A stretch of 64,000 nt of DNA from Taibaiella koreensis (GTDB lineage Bacteria > Bacteroidota > Bacteroidia > Chitinophagales > Chitinophagaceae): the NCBI RefSeq assembly GCF_003545715.1, contig NZ_QVNU01000006.1, positions 248,001 through 312,000 on the forward strand, read 5' to 3'. This document shows positions 26,588 to 35,586 of this stretch, one piece after another. The translations under genes and the position numbers were made by a program. Numbering within the stretch: position 1 is the first letter of the stretch; each line of letters starts with the position of its first letter. Under the pieces are notes generated by a model. It ran no database searches and was not told the DNA's origin. It saw nothing but the letters and a program-made list of their open reading frames with translations.

Positions 26588-27812
26588 TACCGTCAGAACC
26601 CTGGTCGTGATCGGCGGTGGTGCAGCAGGCTTCTTTTGCGCGATCAATGCTGCTGCGCAGAACCGGCAACTGAAGGTGATTCTGCTGGAGAAGTCGGACA
26701 AATTGCTGAGCAAAGTAAAGATCAGCGGCGGCGGACGCTGCAACGTCACCCATGCCTGCTTCAGCATCAGCGACATGGCTAAGAAGTATCCCCGCGGCGA
26801 AAAATTCGTCAAAAAAACCTTTCATACCTTCTTCACACAGGATACAATCGATTGGTTCGCTTCGCGGGGCGTAACCCTGAAGGCTGAAGCCGATGGCCGT
26901 ATGTTCCCGGTAACAGATTCCTCGCAAACCATTATCGACTGCCTCCTACAGCAAGCATCGCGCTATGGCGTCGACATCCGGTTACGGGCGGGGGTAAATG
27001 CGATCCAACCAGCATCCGAAGGCTTTAGCCTGCAACTGGCCGATGGGCGCAGCATAGCAGCCGACTATGTAACGGTCGCCTGCGGCGGCTATCCCAAAGC
27101 GGCCATGTTTGGCTGGCTGGAAGCGCTCGGGCACAGCATTGTCGCACCGGTGCCATCCTTATTTACCTTCAATATTCCGCAGCACCCGATCGTGTCGCTG
27201 ATGGGCATCAGCCTGCCCGAAGCCCAGGTAAAGATCAACGGCAGCAAGCTGAAGGAACAAGGCCCACTGCTCATCACGCATTGGGGGCTCAGTGGCCCGG
27301 CCATACTGCGACTGAGCGCCTGGGGCGCCCGCGAATTGCAGGAAAAAAACTGGCATTTCGACATACAGGTCAACTGGCTGCCTGCGTTTAATGAGGAAAG
27401 CCTGAGGGCCGATATCAGCCGGCGCAGGCAATCGCTGGGGGCACAGCAGGTACGGCACCGCAACCCATTCGGGCTTCCATCCCGGCTATGGGAGTTCCTG
27501 CTGGTACAATCGGAAGTGCCAGCCGACTGCCGGTGGGCCGAGCTACCGGCCAGGGCTCAAAACCTGCTGATCCGGAACCTTTGCGCCTACCCCCTTGCCG
27601 TTAAGGGTAAGACCACTTATAAGGAAGAGTTCGTCACGGCAGGCGGTATCCAGCTGAACGAAGTCGATGCCGGCACCATGATGAGCAAAAAAGTTCCGAA
27701 CCTGTTCTTTGCCGGCGAAATACTGGATATCGATGGGATCACAGGGGGCTTCAATTTCCAGAATGCATGGACCACCAGCTATATCGCTGCACAAAGTATT
27801 GCCCGTTCCTGA
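26577..27812 (+). CDS. HI0933-family FAD-dependent oxidoreductase
   Basis: The 411-residue protein begins with the dinucleotide-binding VVIGGGAAGFFCAI. The HI0933/YhiN signature follows: LLEKSDKLLSKVKISGGGRCNVTHAC (only its parts SDKLLSKVKISGGGRCNVTH considered). Near the C-terminus LFFAGEILDIDGITGGFNFQNAW binds FAD in this family (the GEILDIDGITGGFN core is seen). These flavoproteins are cytoplasmic and their substrate is not known. The ATG lies inside the last codons of the serine hydrolase gene (11-base overlap), so it is translationally coupled to a cell-wall enzyme pair. The functional reason is unclear. Confidence 0.9.
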   Translation: MTNNTVRTLVVIGGGAAGFFCAINAAAQNRQLKVILLEKSDKLLSKVKISGGGRCNVTHACFSISDMAKKYPRGEKFVKKTFHTFFTQDTIDWFASRGVTLKAEADGRMFPVTDSSQTIIDCLLQQASRYGVDIRLRAGVNAIQPASEGFSLQLADGRSIAADYVTVACGGYPKAAMFGWLEALGHSIVAPVPSLFTFNIPQHPIVSLMGISLPEAQVKINGSKLKEQGPLLITHWGLSGPAILRLSAWGARELQEKNWHFDIQVNWLPAFNEESLRADISRRRQSLGAQQVRHRNPFGLPSRLWEFLLVQSEVPADCRWAELPARAQNLLIRNLCAYPLAVKGKTTYKEEFVTAGGIQLNEVDAGTMMSKKVPNLFFAGEILDIDGITGGFNFQNAWTTSYIAAQSIARS

Positions 27813-27921
27813 TTTTTTTTGCCTCCCGGGCAACCTCCCTTTATAAAACCGCATTTATATTAGCAGCATCGCAGATGAAACAAACGATAACCCCCAAAAT
27901 ATATCGCCGCAACATCCTGTC

Positions 27922-28452
27922 ATGACCGAAGTACAATTGATTGAGGGCTGCAAAAGAGAGGAGTCTTTTGCCCAACGACTTTTGTATGACCGGTATGTAG
28001 ACAGCATGTACCTCCTCTGCCTGCGCTATATTCCGGGAACCGCCGATGCGGAAGAGGTGTTGTCGGACGCTTTTTTAAAATGCTTTAAAAACATGCACCA
28101 GTTCCAATATGCCGGGGAAGGTAGCATGAGAGCCTGGCTCAGCAGGATACTGATCAATGAATGCCTCATGTTTCTGCGCCGTAAAAAACAATTGGTGATC
28201 TCGATAGAGGAACGACCGGAGCTGCCGGTGGCCGATACATCCGACACGGCATTGGACAAGATGCATGCAAGCGATATATTGGATTACATACGGAAGTTGC
28301 CCACCGGCTACCGTACCGTACTGAACCTGTTCGTGTTTGAAGAGCTGGGTCATAAAGAGATAGCAGCCCTGCTGCAGATCTCGGAGAATACTTCCAAATC
28401 GCAATTGTTCAAAGCCCGCGCCCTGCTGAAACAAAAAATGAATGGCGGCTGA
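27922..28452 (+). CDS. ECF-type RNA polymerase sigma-70 factor
   Basis: The 176-residue product has region 2 (LLYDRYVDSMYLLCLRYI, AEEVLSDAFLKCFKNM), a tryptophan-containing region 2.4 (MRAWLSRILINECLMFLR) and region 4 with the helix-turn-helix LGHKEIAALLQISENTSKSQL, of which the first 20 residues are typical. Such extracytoplasmic-function sigma factors direct polymerase to a small set of promoters, often including their own. The next gene encodes a single-membrane-span protein and the one after it a secreted barrel-like protein, the usual sigma/anti-sigma/target arrangement in Bacteroidota. Confidence 0.93.
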   Translation: MTEVQLIEGCKREESFAQRLLYDRYVDSMYLLCLRYIPGTADAEEVLSDAFLKCFKNMHQFQYAGEGSMRAWLSRILINECLMFLRRKKQLVISIEERPELPVADTSDTALDKMHASDILDYIRKLPTGYRTVLNLFVFEELGHKEIAALLQISENTSKSQLFKARALLKQKMNGG

Positions 28453-28487
28453 CCAAAGAAGAAGATCATTCTTTACCGCGAAAACGT

Positions 28488-29138
28488 ATGACAATGGACA
28501 ATTCATTTGACCGTTTACTGAAGCAAAAGCTGGCCGGGCAAAGCCCCGAGTCTCTAGGCTTCCGGCCCGACAGGGAAAAGCTATGGCAACAGGTAGAAGC
28601 CAAAAGGAAAAAGAAGACCAGGCTGATCCCTCTTTGGCTGAGTCATACGGCTGCGGTAGCAGCTGGTCTGGCAGTAGGTTTTTTCTTCCTGTCACGGGAA
28701 GAAAAAACGCGACCAGAGCAACAGCCGGTTGCCGTTCATCAACCAGCTGCAACCAGGCCGCAAACGGTATCGCCGCCACAGGCAGGACCTGAAGAGGATC
28801 ATCGCGCCGGCACGACCGTTGCACAGCACAACAAGCACCACCCGACATCTTCGTTACCTGACGTCCGGCCAACGACGACGGAGACGCCCCCATTGCCTGC
28901 AGTACCCGAAATGCCGGAAAGCCAGCCTGAAATGGTCAGAGAAGAGCCGGTAATCGCAACGACAGCACGGCAGGCGCCACAGGTACTGCACCTGGCCGAT
29001 ATGGATAATGAAAATGCCTTGCCTAAAGGCAGGAATAAAACGGCATTTGGCGAATTTGTGCCAGCCAACCTGAGGCAGCCGGAAGGTAATGCGAAAGCCT
29101 TATCTGCCGCCGCAGCCGGATTATTTACCCAAAACTGA
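28488..29138 (+). CDS. Probable membrane-anchored anti-sigma factor
   Basis: The 216-residue product has a charged cytoplasmic N-terminus (DNSFDRLLKQKLAGQSPE, WQQVEAKRKKKTR). One membrane segment follows near residues 50 to 68 (HTAAVAAGLAVGFFFL), then a low-complexity Pro/Thr/Gln-rich periplasmic part and a short C-terminal domain. There is no zinc-binding anti-sigma motif. The call rests on topology and on position 35 bases after the ECF sigma gene. ATG codons at 28488 and 28494 are both possible starts. Confidence 0.7.
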   Translation: MTMDNSFDRLLKQKLAGQSPESLGFRPDREKLWQQVEAKRKKKTRLIPLWLSHTAAVAAGLAVGFFFLSREEKTRPEQQPVAVHQPAATRPQTVSPPQAGPEEDHRAGTTVAQHNKHHPTSSLPDVRPTTTETPPLPAVPEMPESQPEMVREEPVIATTARQAPQVLHLADMDNENALPKGRNKTAFGEFVPANLRQPEGNAKALSAAAAGLFTQN

Positions 29139-29155
29139 AATTAGAAGCTACCCCA

Positions 29156-30292
29156 ATGAAGAAAATACTAATGTGCCTCTGCTTGTTCATGGCAGGGAGC
29201 AGGCATAGCCAGGCGCAAATAGCAGAAGATTTCAACGCGGCGCTGAGCAAAGAGCGCACCACACAGCTGTTTCAGCTTAACACGGATCAATATAACAACC
29301 ACTTCGACTTCAAGCTGCCCAACGACGGCAAGCTTTATATCGACTTCCTGCGACTAAGCGACTGGGGCGAAAAGAACCAGCTAAAGCAGATCACCGATAT
29401 AGCGGCCGATCAGGTAAAATTCCTGAAAGACTCCTTCAGCAGCAGTTATTCGACCAAGCTTATAGAGATCAATGTGCCCATAGACAACAAGATCATAGCG
29501 TTCAATTATAATGAAGCGCTGACGGGTAAAAAGCAGATGGCTTATAAGGATGGCAGTTACTTCCAGCTGAAGATCGCTTTCGATACGATAAGGGTGATCA
29601 AAAATGTCAGGATACGGGAAAAGCCACGCGCAGACTCCGGGCTCGTTCAGGTTCAATATACGTTCGTATTAAAGGACATCAGCGATATGATCGCCCTTTC
29701 CGAAGATCCCAATGTGTTGAGCCGTATCGGCGACCTTGCCGATGAGACCATCGACAAACAAAGGCGGCACTGGCCGCGCCAGGATGCCAGCCATCATACG
29801 CTTACAATGACCTATGATCCCGAGGCCAAAGAACAGATGACCATTAATGAAAACGAAGGCTTTTTCGGAAAACGTATCCGTATTTTCATGGGCATCGGGG
29901 CTATTATCTATAGCAACAATGCCATATCGCCCTTCTTCGACGAATCCATCGCGTTCATGCTGCACACGCGCAGCAGGATGCAACGTTATGTGGGTTTCAA
30001 CCTGACAGGCTTCGGGTATATCAACAACAGCACTTTGCGGAAGAGCTATGTGAGCTATAACCTGGAATATGGTCTGTGCAAACCGCAGCCCTACGGCTTT
30101 ATCCAGCAACGGACATCCGTGGCATTAGGATTAATGACCATCCTTTACCAGGACTCGACCAGGTATCTGTTTCATATGGGCTTCAACTTTGGCTTTAATA
30201 GTTTCCTTTCCTCCGGCTTCGGCTTCGCGGCAGATTTCAAAAAAGACAGTAAGGAAGGTTTGCTCTATGTCAATTTCAAGTTCAACCTGTAA
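29156..30292 (+). CDS. Secreted protein with a C-terminal outer-membrane barrel-like part
   Basis: The 378-residue product has a signal peptide (ILMCLCLFMAGSRHSQAQ). A soluble domain of about 200 residues contains IDKQRRHWPRQDASHH. The C-terminal 150 residues are built of alternating strands (RYVGFNLTGFGYINN, YVSYNLEYGLCKP, LFHMGFNFGFNS) ending in LLYVNFKFNL, as in outer-membrane barrels. It follows the probable anti-sigma gene by 17 bases and is likely regulated by that sigma factor. I do not recognise the family. Confidence 0.78.
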   Translation: MKKILMCLCLFMAGSRHSQAQIAEDFNAALSKERTTQLFQLNTDQYNNHFDFKLPNDGKLYIDFLRLSDWGEKNQLKQITDIAADQVKFLKDSFSSSYSTKLIEINVPIDNKIIAFNYNEALTGKKQMAYKDGSYFQLKIAFDTIRVIKNVRIREKPRADSGLVQVQYTFVLKDISDMIALSEDPNVLSRIGDLADETIDKQRRHWPRQDASHHTLTMTYDPEAKEQMTINENEGFFGKRIRIFMGIGAIIYSNNAISPFFDESIAFMLHTRSRMQRYVGFNLTGFGYINNSTLRKSYVSYNLEYGLCKPQPYGFIQQRTSVALGLMTILYQDSTRYLFHMGFNFGFNSFLSSGFGFAADFKKDSKEGLLYVNFKFNL

Positions 30293-30331
30293 TCAACCTA
30301 GGAGCAATAGCAGAAGATGCTATCTAAAAAG

Positions 30332-30391
30332 GTTTCAAGCCTGTCACATTGAGCGATTCTAAATGTAAACAGGCTTGAAACGTGATTTTTA
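30332..30391 (+). terminator. Long hairpin terminator closing the sigma-factor operon
   Basis: GTTTCAAGCCTGT and ACAGGCTTGAAAC form 13 perfect pairs. The 24-base interior contains a second stem (ACATT with AATGT). GTGATTTTT follows. The interior CACATTGAGCG..AAATGT looks like a degenerate copy of a repeat I recall as widespread in bacterial genomes. Confidence 0.75.
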
Positions 30392-30434
30392 AAGCATTAT
30401 TTGATCGATAGTCCTCCTTGCCATTGCCGGCGTT

Positions 30435-32261
30435 TTATCTTACCAGCAGCTTTTGGTTTGCCCTTATTCCTTTTTCATTGTTCAATTGCATCAGGTACAG
30501 GCCAGGGACGCAGGTAGCCGGCAACCGGATCTGTTGCTCATCCCTGTCCTCTTTCAATGTACCGGCCGCCAGTACACGGCCGTTCATATCCAATAGGCTG
30601 TACCCGCTGGCGCCCCACCCGTTCCGTAGTATAACCGCCGATCCGGTGACCGGGTTGGGGGTTACCGAGAAAGTATGGAATTCAGGAGAAGGAGATATGC
30701 CGGTGCCTAACAGCGCCCGGCGGCCTATACTACCTACCGGTCCTGTAAAACCGTTGCGAAAGGCGCCGCCTACGATCATCTCGCCCTTAAACCATATCAT
30801 TTTGTTTACGGCATCATCCAGCCAGAAGAAGCGCTTGCTTTGCTCGCCAGGCGCAGGACTGACATCGGCATTGTTCCTGACCAAGGTACCCACCAGCTCG
30901 TTGCCGGTAAACAGCCCTCCGGCAAGCAGATAATCGCCGTCGGCTAGTAGCGTGCGCATACTCAGCTGACCATCGACCGGCTGAAAAGGGAATCCGATGG
31001 GATCATACTGCGAACGCCACTCGTTGCCTTCCAATCGCAGCAACAGGCGGGTATTGCCTGTCGTAACCTGCTCACACACGGCATACAAGACACCTTTGAA
31101 TAGCTCAAAGTCCAGTATGGTATTGTCCACAGGATGATCAAAAGGCTGGAAGCCGTTGTTCTGATCCCAGGCTATGGCATTGGCTGCAGCTCCCAAGTGT
31201 TGAAAGCTGCCCCCCAGGATAAGCCGCCCACCTGCAGTCTCCATTGTTTTAACCGTGCCGCTAAGACCCGGCACAGCAACCCAGCCCATGCCATTCCACC
31301 AGGCAAGGTTAACCTCGTCTGATGCGGCACAAAGGTTGAATGTCCCCGCAGCGTACAGGCGACCATTGTACACGGCCAGATCTTCCACTGTTCCGTCGAG
31401 ACAGCCCGCCAGCTGCCAGCTACCGTTTTCCCAACAGGCTACATTGCGTGCCATCACCGTTCCGGCCATGGTAAACCGTCCGCCGGCAAAGATCTTTCCT
31501 TCGTGAGCCGTAATTGCGTGCACCTCACCATTGACGCCTCCTGCCATATCATGCCAGGTATAGTGGTCCGGATCTGCCTGTGTTACATAGGCAATATTAC
31601 GGCTGCCGATGTTGCCGTCGACCTGGTCGAAGGCGCCGCCGACATAAAGCTTATCACCGCCGGGATCCACGCATAGTTCCTTAACGGTTCCGCTCACACC
31701 ATTACCCAATGTCACTACCTGGTTCCTGGGCGGATAAGTCGGCTGTATCCAGGCCAGCTCTTCTTTGGTAAAACCATGCGCATGCGCCCAGCTATCCAGC
31801 TGGGGATAATGCATTTGCGCCACATAGGCCAGGTTGGTATGGCCAGCAATCTTTCGGGAAACGGCCTCGGATCCGGATGCTTTCAGCAAATAGCCCACCG
31901 CACAGAAATTATCGTCCTGGTCGATGAAGATCGGCGTACGATAAGCATAGTGCATATTAACGGGGAAACGCCCTTCCTGCCAATAAGCATGCAGATGGTC
32001 CAGAGCACGGAGGCGTTGCGCCCGCTGACCGGCACTGAGGGCGCTTACGCTGCGCGCGCGCAGCACTTGTTCCACCAGCGACAGGTGCCGGCGTATCCAT
32101 TCTCCTTCGGATAGTTCCCGGTAAGCCGGCAAAGGCATTGTAGCAGCTTCCGGCTGTTTCGCCCAGCAGGCATTCACTTCATTCAGTTTGTCGAAGGTGC
32201 GGTTGCGGCCGCTGCTGCAAAAGAACAGGCAGCAGATCAGCACAGTCAATATTGATTTCAT
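30435..32261 (-). CDS. T9SS type A beta-propeller protein with a conserved N-terminal domain
   Basis: The 608-residue product (start chosen at MKSILTVLICCLFFC, 13 codons into the open frame) has a short signal peptide. An N-terminal domain of about 150 residues follows with YRTPIFIDQDDNFCAVGYLL and FTKEELAWIQPTYPP, seen in other secreted proteins but without known function. Six or so propeller-like repeats come next (KLYVGGAFDQVDG, KIFAGGRFTMAG, RLYAAGTFNLC, RLILGGSFQHLG, YLLAGGLFTGN, EMIVGGAFRNG). The C-terminus (FSVTPNPVTGSAVIL, LLDMNGRVLAAG, PGLYLMQLNN) is a type A sorting domain. It is convergent with the sigma-factor operon, sharing the gap that holds the long terminator. Confidence 0.82.
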   Translation of the reverse strand: MKSILTVLICCLFFCSSGRNRTFDKLNEVNACWAKQPEAATMPLPAYRELSEGEWIRRHLSLVEQVLRARSVSALSAGQRAQRLRALDHLHAYWQEGRFPVNMHYAYRTPIFIDQDDNFCAVGYLLKASGSEAVSRKIAGHTNLAYVAQMHYPQLDSWAHAHGFTKEELAWIQPTYPPRNQVVTLGNGVSGTVKELCVDPGGDKLYVGGAFDQVDGNIGSRNIAYVTQADPDHYTWHDMAGGVNGEVHAITAHEGKIFAGGRFTMAGTVMARNVACWENGSWQLAGCLDGTVEDLAVYNGRLYAAGTFNLCAASDEVNLAWWNGMGWVAVPGLSGTVKTMETAGGRLILGGSFQHLGAAANAIAWDQNNGFQPFDHPVDNTILDFELFKGVLYAVCEQVTTGNTRLLLRLEGNEWRSQYDPIGFPFQPVDGQLSMRTLLADGDYLLAGGLFTGNELVGTLVRNNADVSPAPGEQSKRFFWLDDAVNKMIWFKGEMIVGGAFRNGFTGPVGSIGRRALLGTGISPSPEFHTFSVTPNPVTGSAVILRNGWGASGYSLLDMNGRVLAAGTLKEDRDEQQIRLPATCVPGLYLMQLNNEKGIRANQKLLVR

Positions 32262-32380
32262 AGCAATAACGTTTATATAAAGTAGACGTAGCAGGACCAA
32301 CCTTTTCTTAGAAAGGAAGCGTTATTCTCCGCCAGATGAAGATGCATCGGGTCAACCGCACTAAAAATATGACTAAAGCA

Positions 32381-32407
32381 AGAAGGCGACCTTACAGGAC
32401 GCCTTCT
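32381..32407 (-). terminator. Intrinsic terminator of ppx
   Basis: AGAAGGCG and CGCCTTCT pair, and the stem continues inwards as CCT/AGG after one mismatch, leaving a four-base loop. TTGCTTTAG follows on the minus strand. It lies about 20 bases after the ppx stop. Confidence 0.6.
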
Positions 32408-32427
32408 ACAATAACCCCGGGATAGGA

Positions 32428-33327
32428 TTAAGACAATAAGGTATGGCTGCTCATGCGCTCCTGGTATAGTACTTTGATCAGGCCATCGGCCAGGCCTATC
32501 TTAGGTACGAATATCTCCTCGGCCCCAGCCCATCGCATCACCGAAGTGTAGATCTGCAGGGCCGGCACGATCACATCGGCCCGGTCGCGGCGCAGGTTAT
32601 AGATGTGCATCCGTTCCTCCAGTGTGCAGCTGCTCAGCTCCTTGAAATAATCTTTCAGCAACTCCAGGTTCAGCGGGCGGCCTTCCTTTCGCTTGGAGAT
32701 CGAAAATACTTTGTTGATATTACCTCCCGATCCGATGGCGATAACCGGCTGAAGATTGCGGGTATGCGTTTTCACAAACCACTTCATATGCTCCCATTGC
32801 GCTTCGGTCACTTTTTCACTCAGCAGGCGGATGGTGCCTATATTGAAGGATTCTTTGAATACGATATGATTGTCGGAGAACATCGTCAGCTCGGTACTGC
32901 CACCGCCTACATCAATATACAGGTAGCTTTGCCCGGAACTGAGATTCTCGGCGATATGCGTTTCGTAAATAACATTTGCCTCTTCACTACCGCTGATGAT
33001 ATTGATTTCAATGCCGGTCAGCTCCCGTACCTGCTCTACGATCTGAGGGCTGTTACGGGCATCGCGCATAGCCGATGTGGCACAAGCTTTCACAGCTTCC
33101 ACCTTGTATATCTTCATCAGCAGCTGGTATGTCTTCATCGTATCGATCAGCTGCGTGACCTTTTCTTCGGGAATCACACCGCTTTCAAATACGCTGAAAC
33201 CCAGGCGCAGCGGTATACGGAGCAGGTTCAGCTTGGTATAGTCAACAGTCCCGTCTTTATAAGGCGTCACCTCGGTAATGAGCAGTCGGGCGGCATTGGA
33301 TCCAATATCGATAGCAGCTAAGATCAA
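32428..33327 (-). CDS. ppx: Exopolyphosphatase (Ppx/GppA family), short form
   Basis: The 299-residue protein has the ASKHA-fold phosphate motifs ILAAIDIGSNAARLLI at the start and YLYIDVGGGSTELTMF near residue 145, plus ATSAMRDARNS and IAIGSGGNINKV. It degrades long polyphosphate chains, or pppGpp, to release phosphate. The family's optional C-terminal HD-like domains are absent, as in many Bacteroidota homologues. It lies 97 bases downstream of ppk1 on the same strand, pairing synthesis and degradation of polyphosphate. Confidence 0.93.
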   Translation of the reverse strand: MILAAIDIGSNAARLLITEVTPYKDGTVDYTKLNLLRIPLRLGFSVFESGVIPEEKVTQLIDTMKTYQLLMKIYKVEAVKACATSAMRDARNSPQIVEQVRELTGIEINIISGSEEANVIYETHIAENLSSGQSYLYIDVGGGSTELTMFSDNHIVFKESFNIGTIRLLSEKVTEAQWEHMKWFVKTHTRNLQPVIAIGSGGNINKVFSISKRKEGRPLNLELLKDYFKELSSCTLEERMHIYNLRRDRADVIVPALQIYTSVMRWAGAEEIFVPKIGLADGLIKVLYQERMSSHTLLS

Positions 33328-33424
33328 TCCTGAACAATTTAAGCGTGGGAATACATTCGTTTCGGGTCGATAAAGTTCAGATAAAATAGCGAGTTGTCAA
33401 AGCCCGGCAATTGACCGGGTCATG

Positions 33425-35503
33425 CTAGATCGCTATTGTCTTCTTGAACAGGTAATCGTATATTTCGATCTGCGACCTTACATCCTCTTCGCCTTCTTTT
33501 GCTTCCACGTATTCGTTCCGCTGCTGGTTGTCCAGTATACGGCCCTTTACATTTTCGGCCAGCTGTATGTTGAGGATATCGATCAGCTCCTGGCTTATCT
33601 CCTTATCAAAAATGGGACAGGCCGCTTCGACGCGGTGATCCAGGTTGCGTACCATCCAGTCGGCAGAGGATATATATACTTTGGGCTTGCCCTCATTGTG
33701 GAATACAAATACGCGCGCGTGTTCCAGGTATTCATCGATGATGCTGAGGGCAAAGATCGGCTGCACAAAGGCCTTTTGCTTCGTCAGCACGCAGCAGATG
33801 CCCCTTACGATCAGGTTGACCTTAACACCTGCTGTGGCAGCCTCATACAGCTTATCGATGAGCTGTGCGTCGACCAGGCTATTCAGCTTGATGATGATCG
33901 AGGCCTCTTTCCCGGCCTTTGCCGTCCTGATTTCCTTATCTATGAGCGGGAACCAGAAAGTACGCATATTGATAGGCGCCACAGCCAGCGTTTTGATCGC
34001 TTTTAGCTGTGAGATCTTATGCAGGGGATCTTCGAGATAGTTGAAGATACGATTAACGTCGAGCAGTATTTTACGGTCGGCGGTCAGCAGGCAATGATCC
34101 CCGTAGTACTGGGCCGATCCTTCGTTGAAATTGCCGGTACTGATGAAGCCGTATTCTTTGGTATGTTCAAATTCACGTTTCTTGATCACACATAGCTTGG
34201 CATGCACTTTCTGATCGGGCAAGCCCAGGATCACTTTCACCCCTTCGTCTTCCAGGCGGGCCTTCCACTTAAGATTGGCCTCCTCGTCGAACCGGGCCCT
34301 CAGCTCCACTACCGCCGTTACATCCTTTCCGTTGCGCACGGCATTCACCAATGCATTCACGATTTTGGAATCCTTGGCCAGGCGGTAGCAGGTGATCTTG
34401 ATGCTTTGTACAAAGGGATCAATCGCGGCTTCCCGTAACAGGTCAATGATGGAATCGAAAGAATGATAAGGAAAATTCAGCATGACATCCTTATGATTGA
34501 GCACATCCATAATGCGGCAGGGCTGAATGAGCAGCGGATGCACAAAAGGTTTCTGGCGCGGATCGAAGTCCCGGAACACGGATGCCGGGAAATTCATAAA
34601 ATCTTTGAAGTTATGGATACGGCTGCCGGGTATCAGGTTATCTTTCTTGGCCAGGCTCAACCTTTTGGTGAGGTAAGCCAGCAGACCCGGATCGATATTC
34701 CGGTCATAAACGAAACGCGTGGCGCGACCTTTTTTCCGGTCCTTGATCCCCTTTTCCAGTTCCTGTATTAGGTTCTTGTTGACGTCGTAATCGAGCTCAA
34801 ACTCGGCGTCGCGGGTTACCTTAATGATATTGCTGAGAAAACGGTTGAAACCGAAGGCAGCAAAGAGGTTGGGCAGGTTCCACCGGATGATGTCTTCCAG
34901 CAGAATGATATCCTTGGTATCTTTTTCTGAAGGCAGCAGCACAAAACGCGGCAGGTTGGACAAGGGTATTTCGATGAGCGCATAGCGCTGCATCATCGGG
35001 TTTTCATTGCTCCCCAGCACGCAGGCCAGATAGATCGCATTGTCCTGCAGAAAGGGCGCCTGCGGCATACTTTCGATCATCAGCGGCACGATCTGCGTAC
35101 GCACCTTTTCATCAAAATAAGATTTTATATAGTGCTCCTGCTTGCTGCTAAGCTGTTTTTCATTTTTAATAAAAATATTGTTCTTGGCCATCTCCCTGAT
35201 GATGCCCGCGTAAGTACGGTCAAAATCGGCGCTTTGCTGCAGTACTTTCTCTTGTATTGCCTGCAATATCTTGTCCGGGTTCTGCTCCAGATGCATTTTA
35301 GCCGTTTTTCCCATGCGAACCATACGGTTGAGTGCCGCCACCCTAACCCTGAAAAACTCATCCTGGTTGTTGGAGAAAATACCCAGGAAGCGTAAACGGT
35401 CGTAAATATGGACGGAAGGATCTTTGGCCTCCTGCATGACCCTGTCGTTGAAGGCCAGCCAGCTCAGGTCCCTGATAATGGGTGCATCTTTTTTCTTTTT
35501 CAT
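33425..35503 (-). CDS. ppk1: Polyphosphate kinase 1
   Basis: The 692-residue product polymerises the gamma-phosphate of ATP into polyphosphate. Its N-terminal domain starts IIRDLSWLAFNDRVMQEA. The first phospholipase-D-like catalytic domain carries the autophosphorylated His434 (LPDQKVHAKLCVI). The second carries VYISSADWMVRNLDHRVEAAC with the second conserved His near residue 623. The frame is open ten codons further, but the ATG at MKKKKDAPI fits the family. A -7 box lies about 55 bases upstream. ppx follows on the same strand. Confidence 0.96.
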   Translation of the reverse strand: MKKKKDAPIIRDLSWLAFNDRVMQEAKDPSVHIYDRLRFLGIFSNNQDEFFRVRVAALNRMVRMGKTAKMHLEQNPDKILQAIQEKVLQQSADFDRTYAGIIREMAKNNIFIKNEKQLSSKQEHYIKSYFDEKVRTQIVPLMIESMPQAPFLQDNAIYLACVLGSNENPMMQRYALIEIPLSNLPRFVLLPSEKDTKDIILLEDIIRWNLPNLFAAFGFNRFLSNIIKVTRDAEFELDYDVNKNLIQELEKGIKDRKKGRATRFVYDRNIDPGLLAYLTKRLSLAKKDNLIPGSRIHNFKDFMNFPASVFRDFDPRQKPFVHPLLIQPCRIMDVLNHKDVMLNFPYHSFDSIIDLLREAAIDPFVQSIKITCYRLAKDSKIVNALVNAVRNGKDVTAVVELRARFDEEANLKWKARLEDEGVKVILGLPDQKVHAKLCVIKKREFEHTKEYGFISTGNFNEGSAQYYGDHCLLTADRKILLDVNRIFNYLEDPLHKISQLKAIKTLAVAPINMRTFWFPLIDKEIRTAKAGKEASIIIKLNSLVDAQLIDKLYEAATAGVKVNLIVRGICCVLTKQKAFVQPIFALSIIDEYLEHARVFVFHNEGKPKVYISSADWMVRNLDHRVEAACPIFDKEISQELIDILNIQLAENVKGRILDNQQRNEYVEAKEGEEDVRSQIEIYDYLFKKTIAI

Positions 35504-35557
35504 GCAATTCGTTTTGGTGCGGGCCGGCCGCATATTTTATCGCCGGCGCGATTGCGG

Positions 35558-35586
35558 CAAATATATTTTATTGTGCGCCAGCGAAA
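35558..35586 (-). promoter_or_regulatory. Putative promoter of ppk1
   Basis: On the minus strand TATATTTG is an exact -7 consensus match. TTTC lies 17 bases upstream as a poor -33 box. The predicted leader before the ppk1 ATG is about 45 bases and GC-rich. Confidence 0.45.

Noticed and set aside
33399-33420. Short CCCGG/CCGGG hairpin after ppk1
   Set aside because: Only five pairs with a weak T-run. It is too weak to call a terminator.
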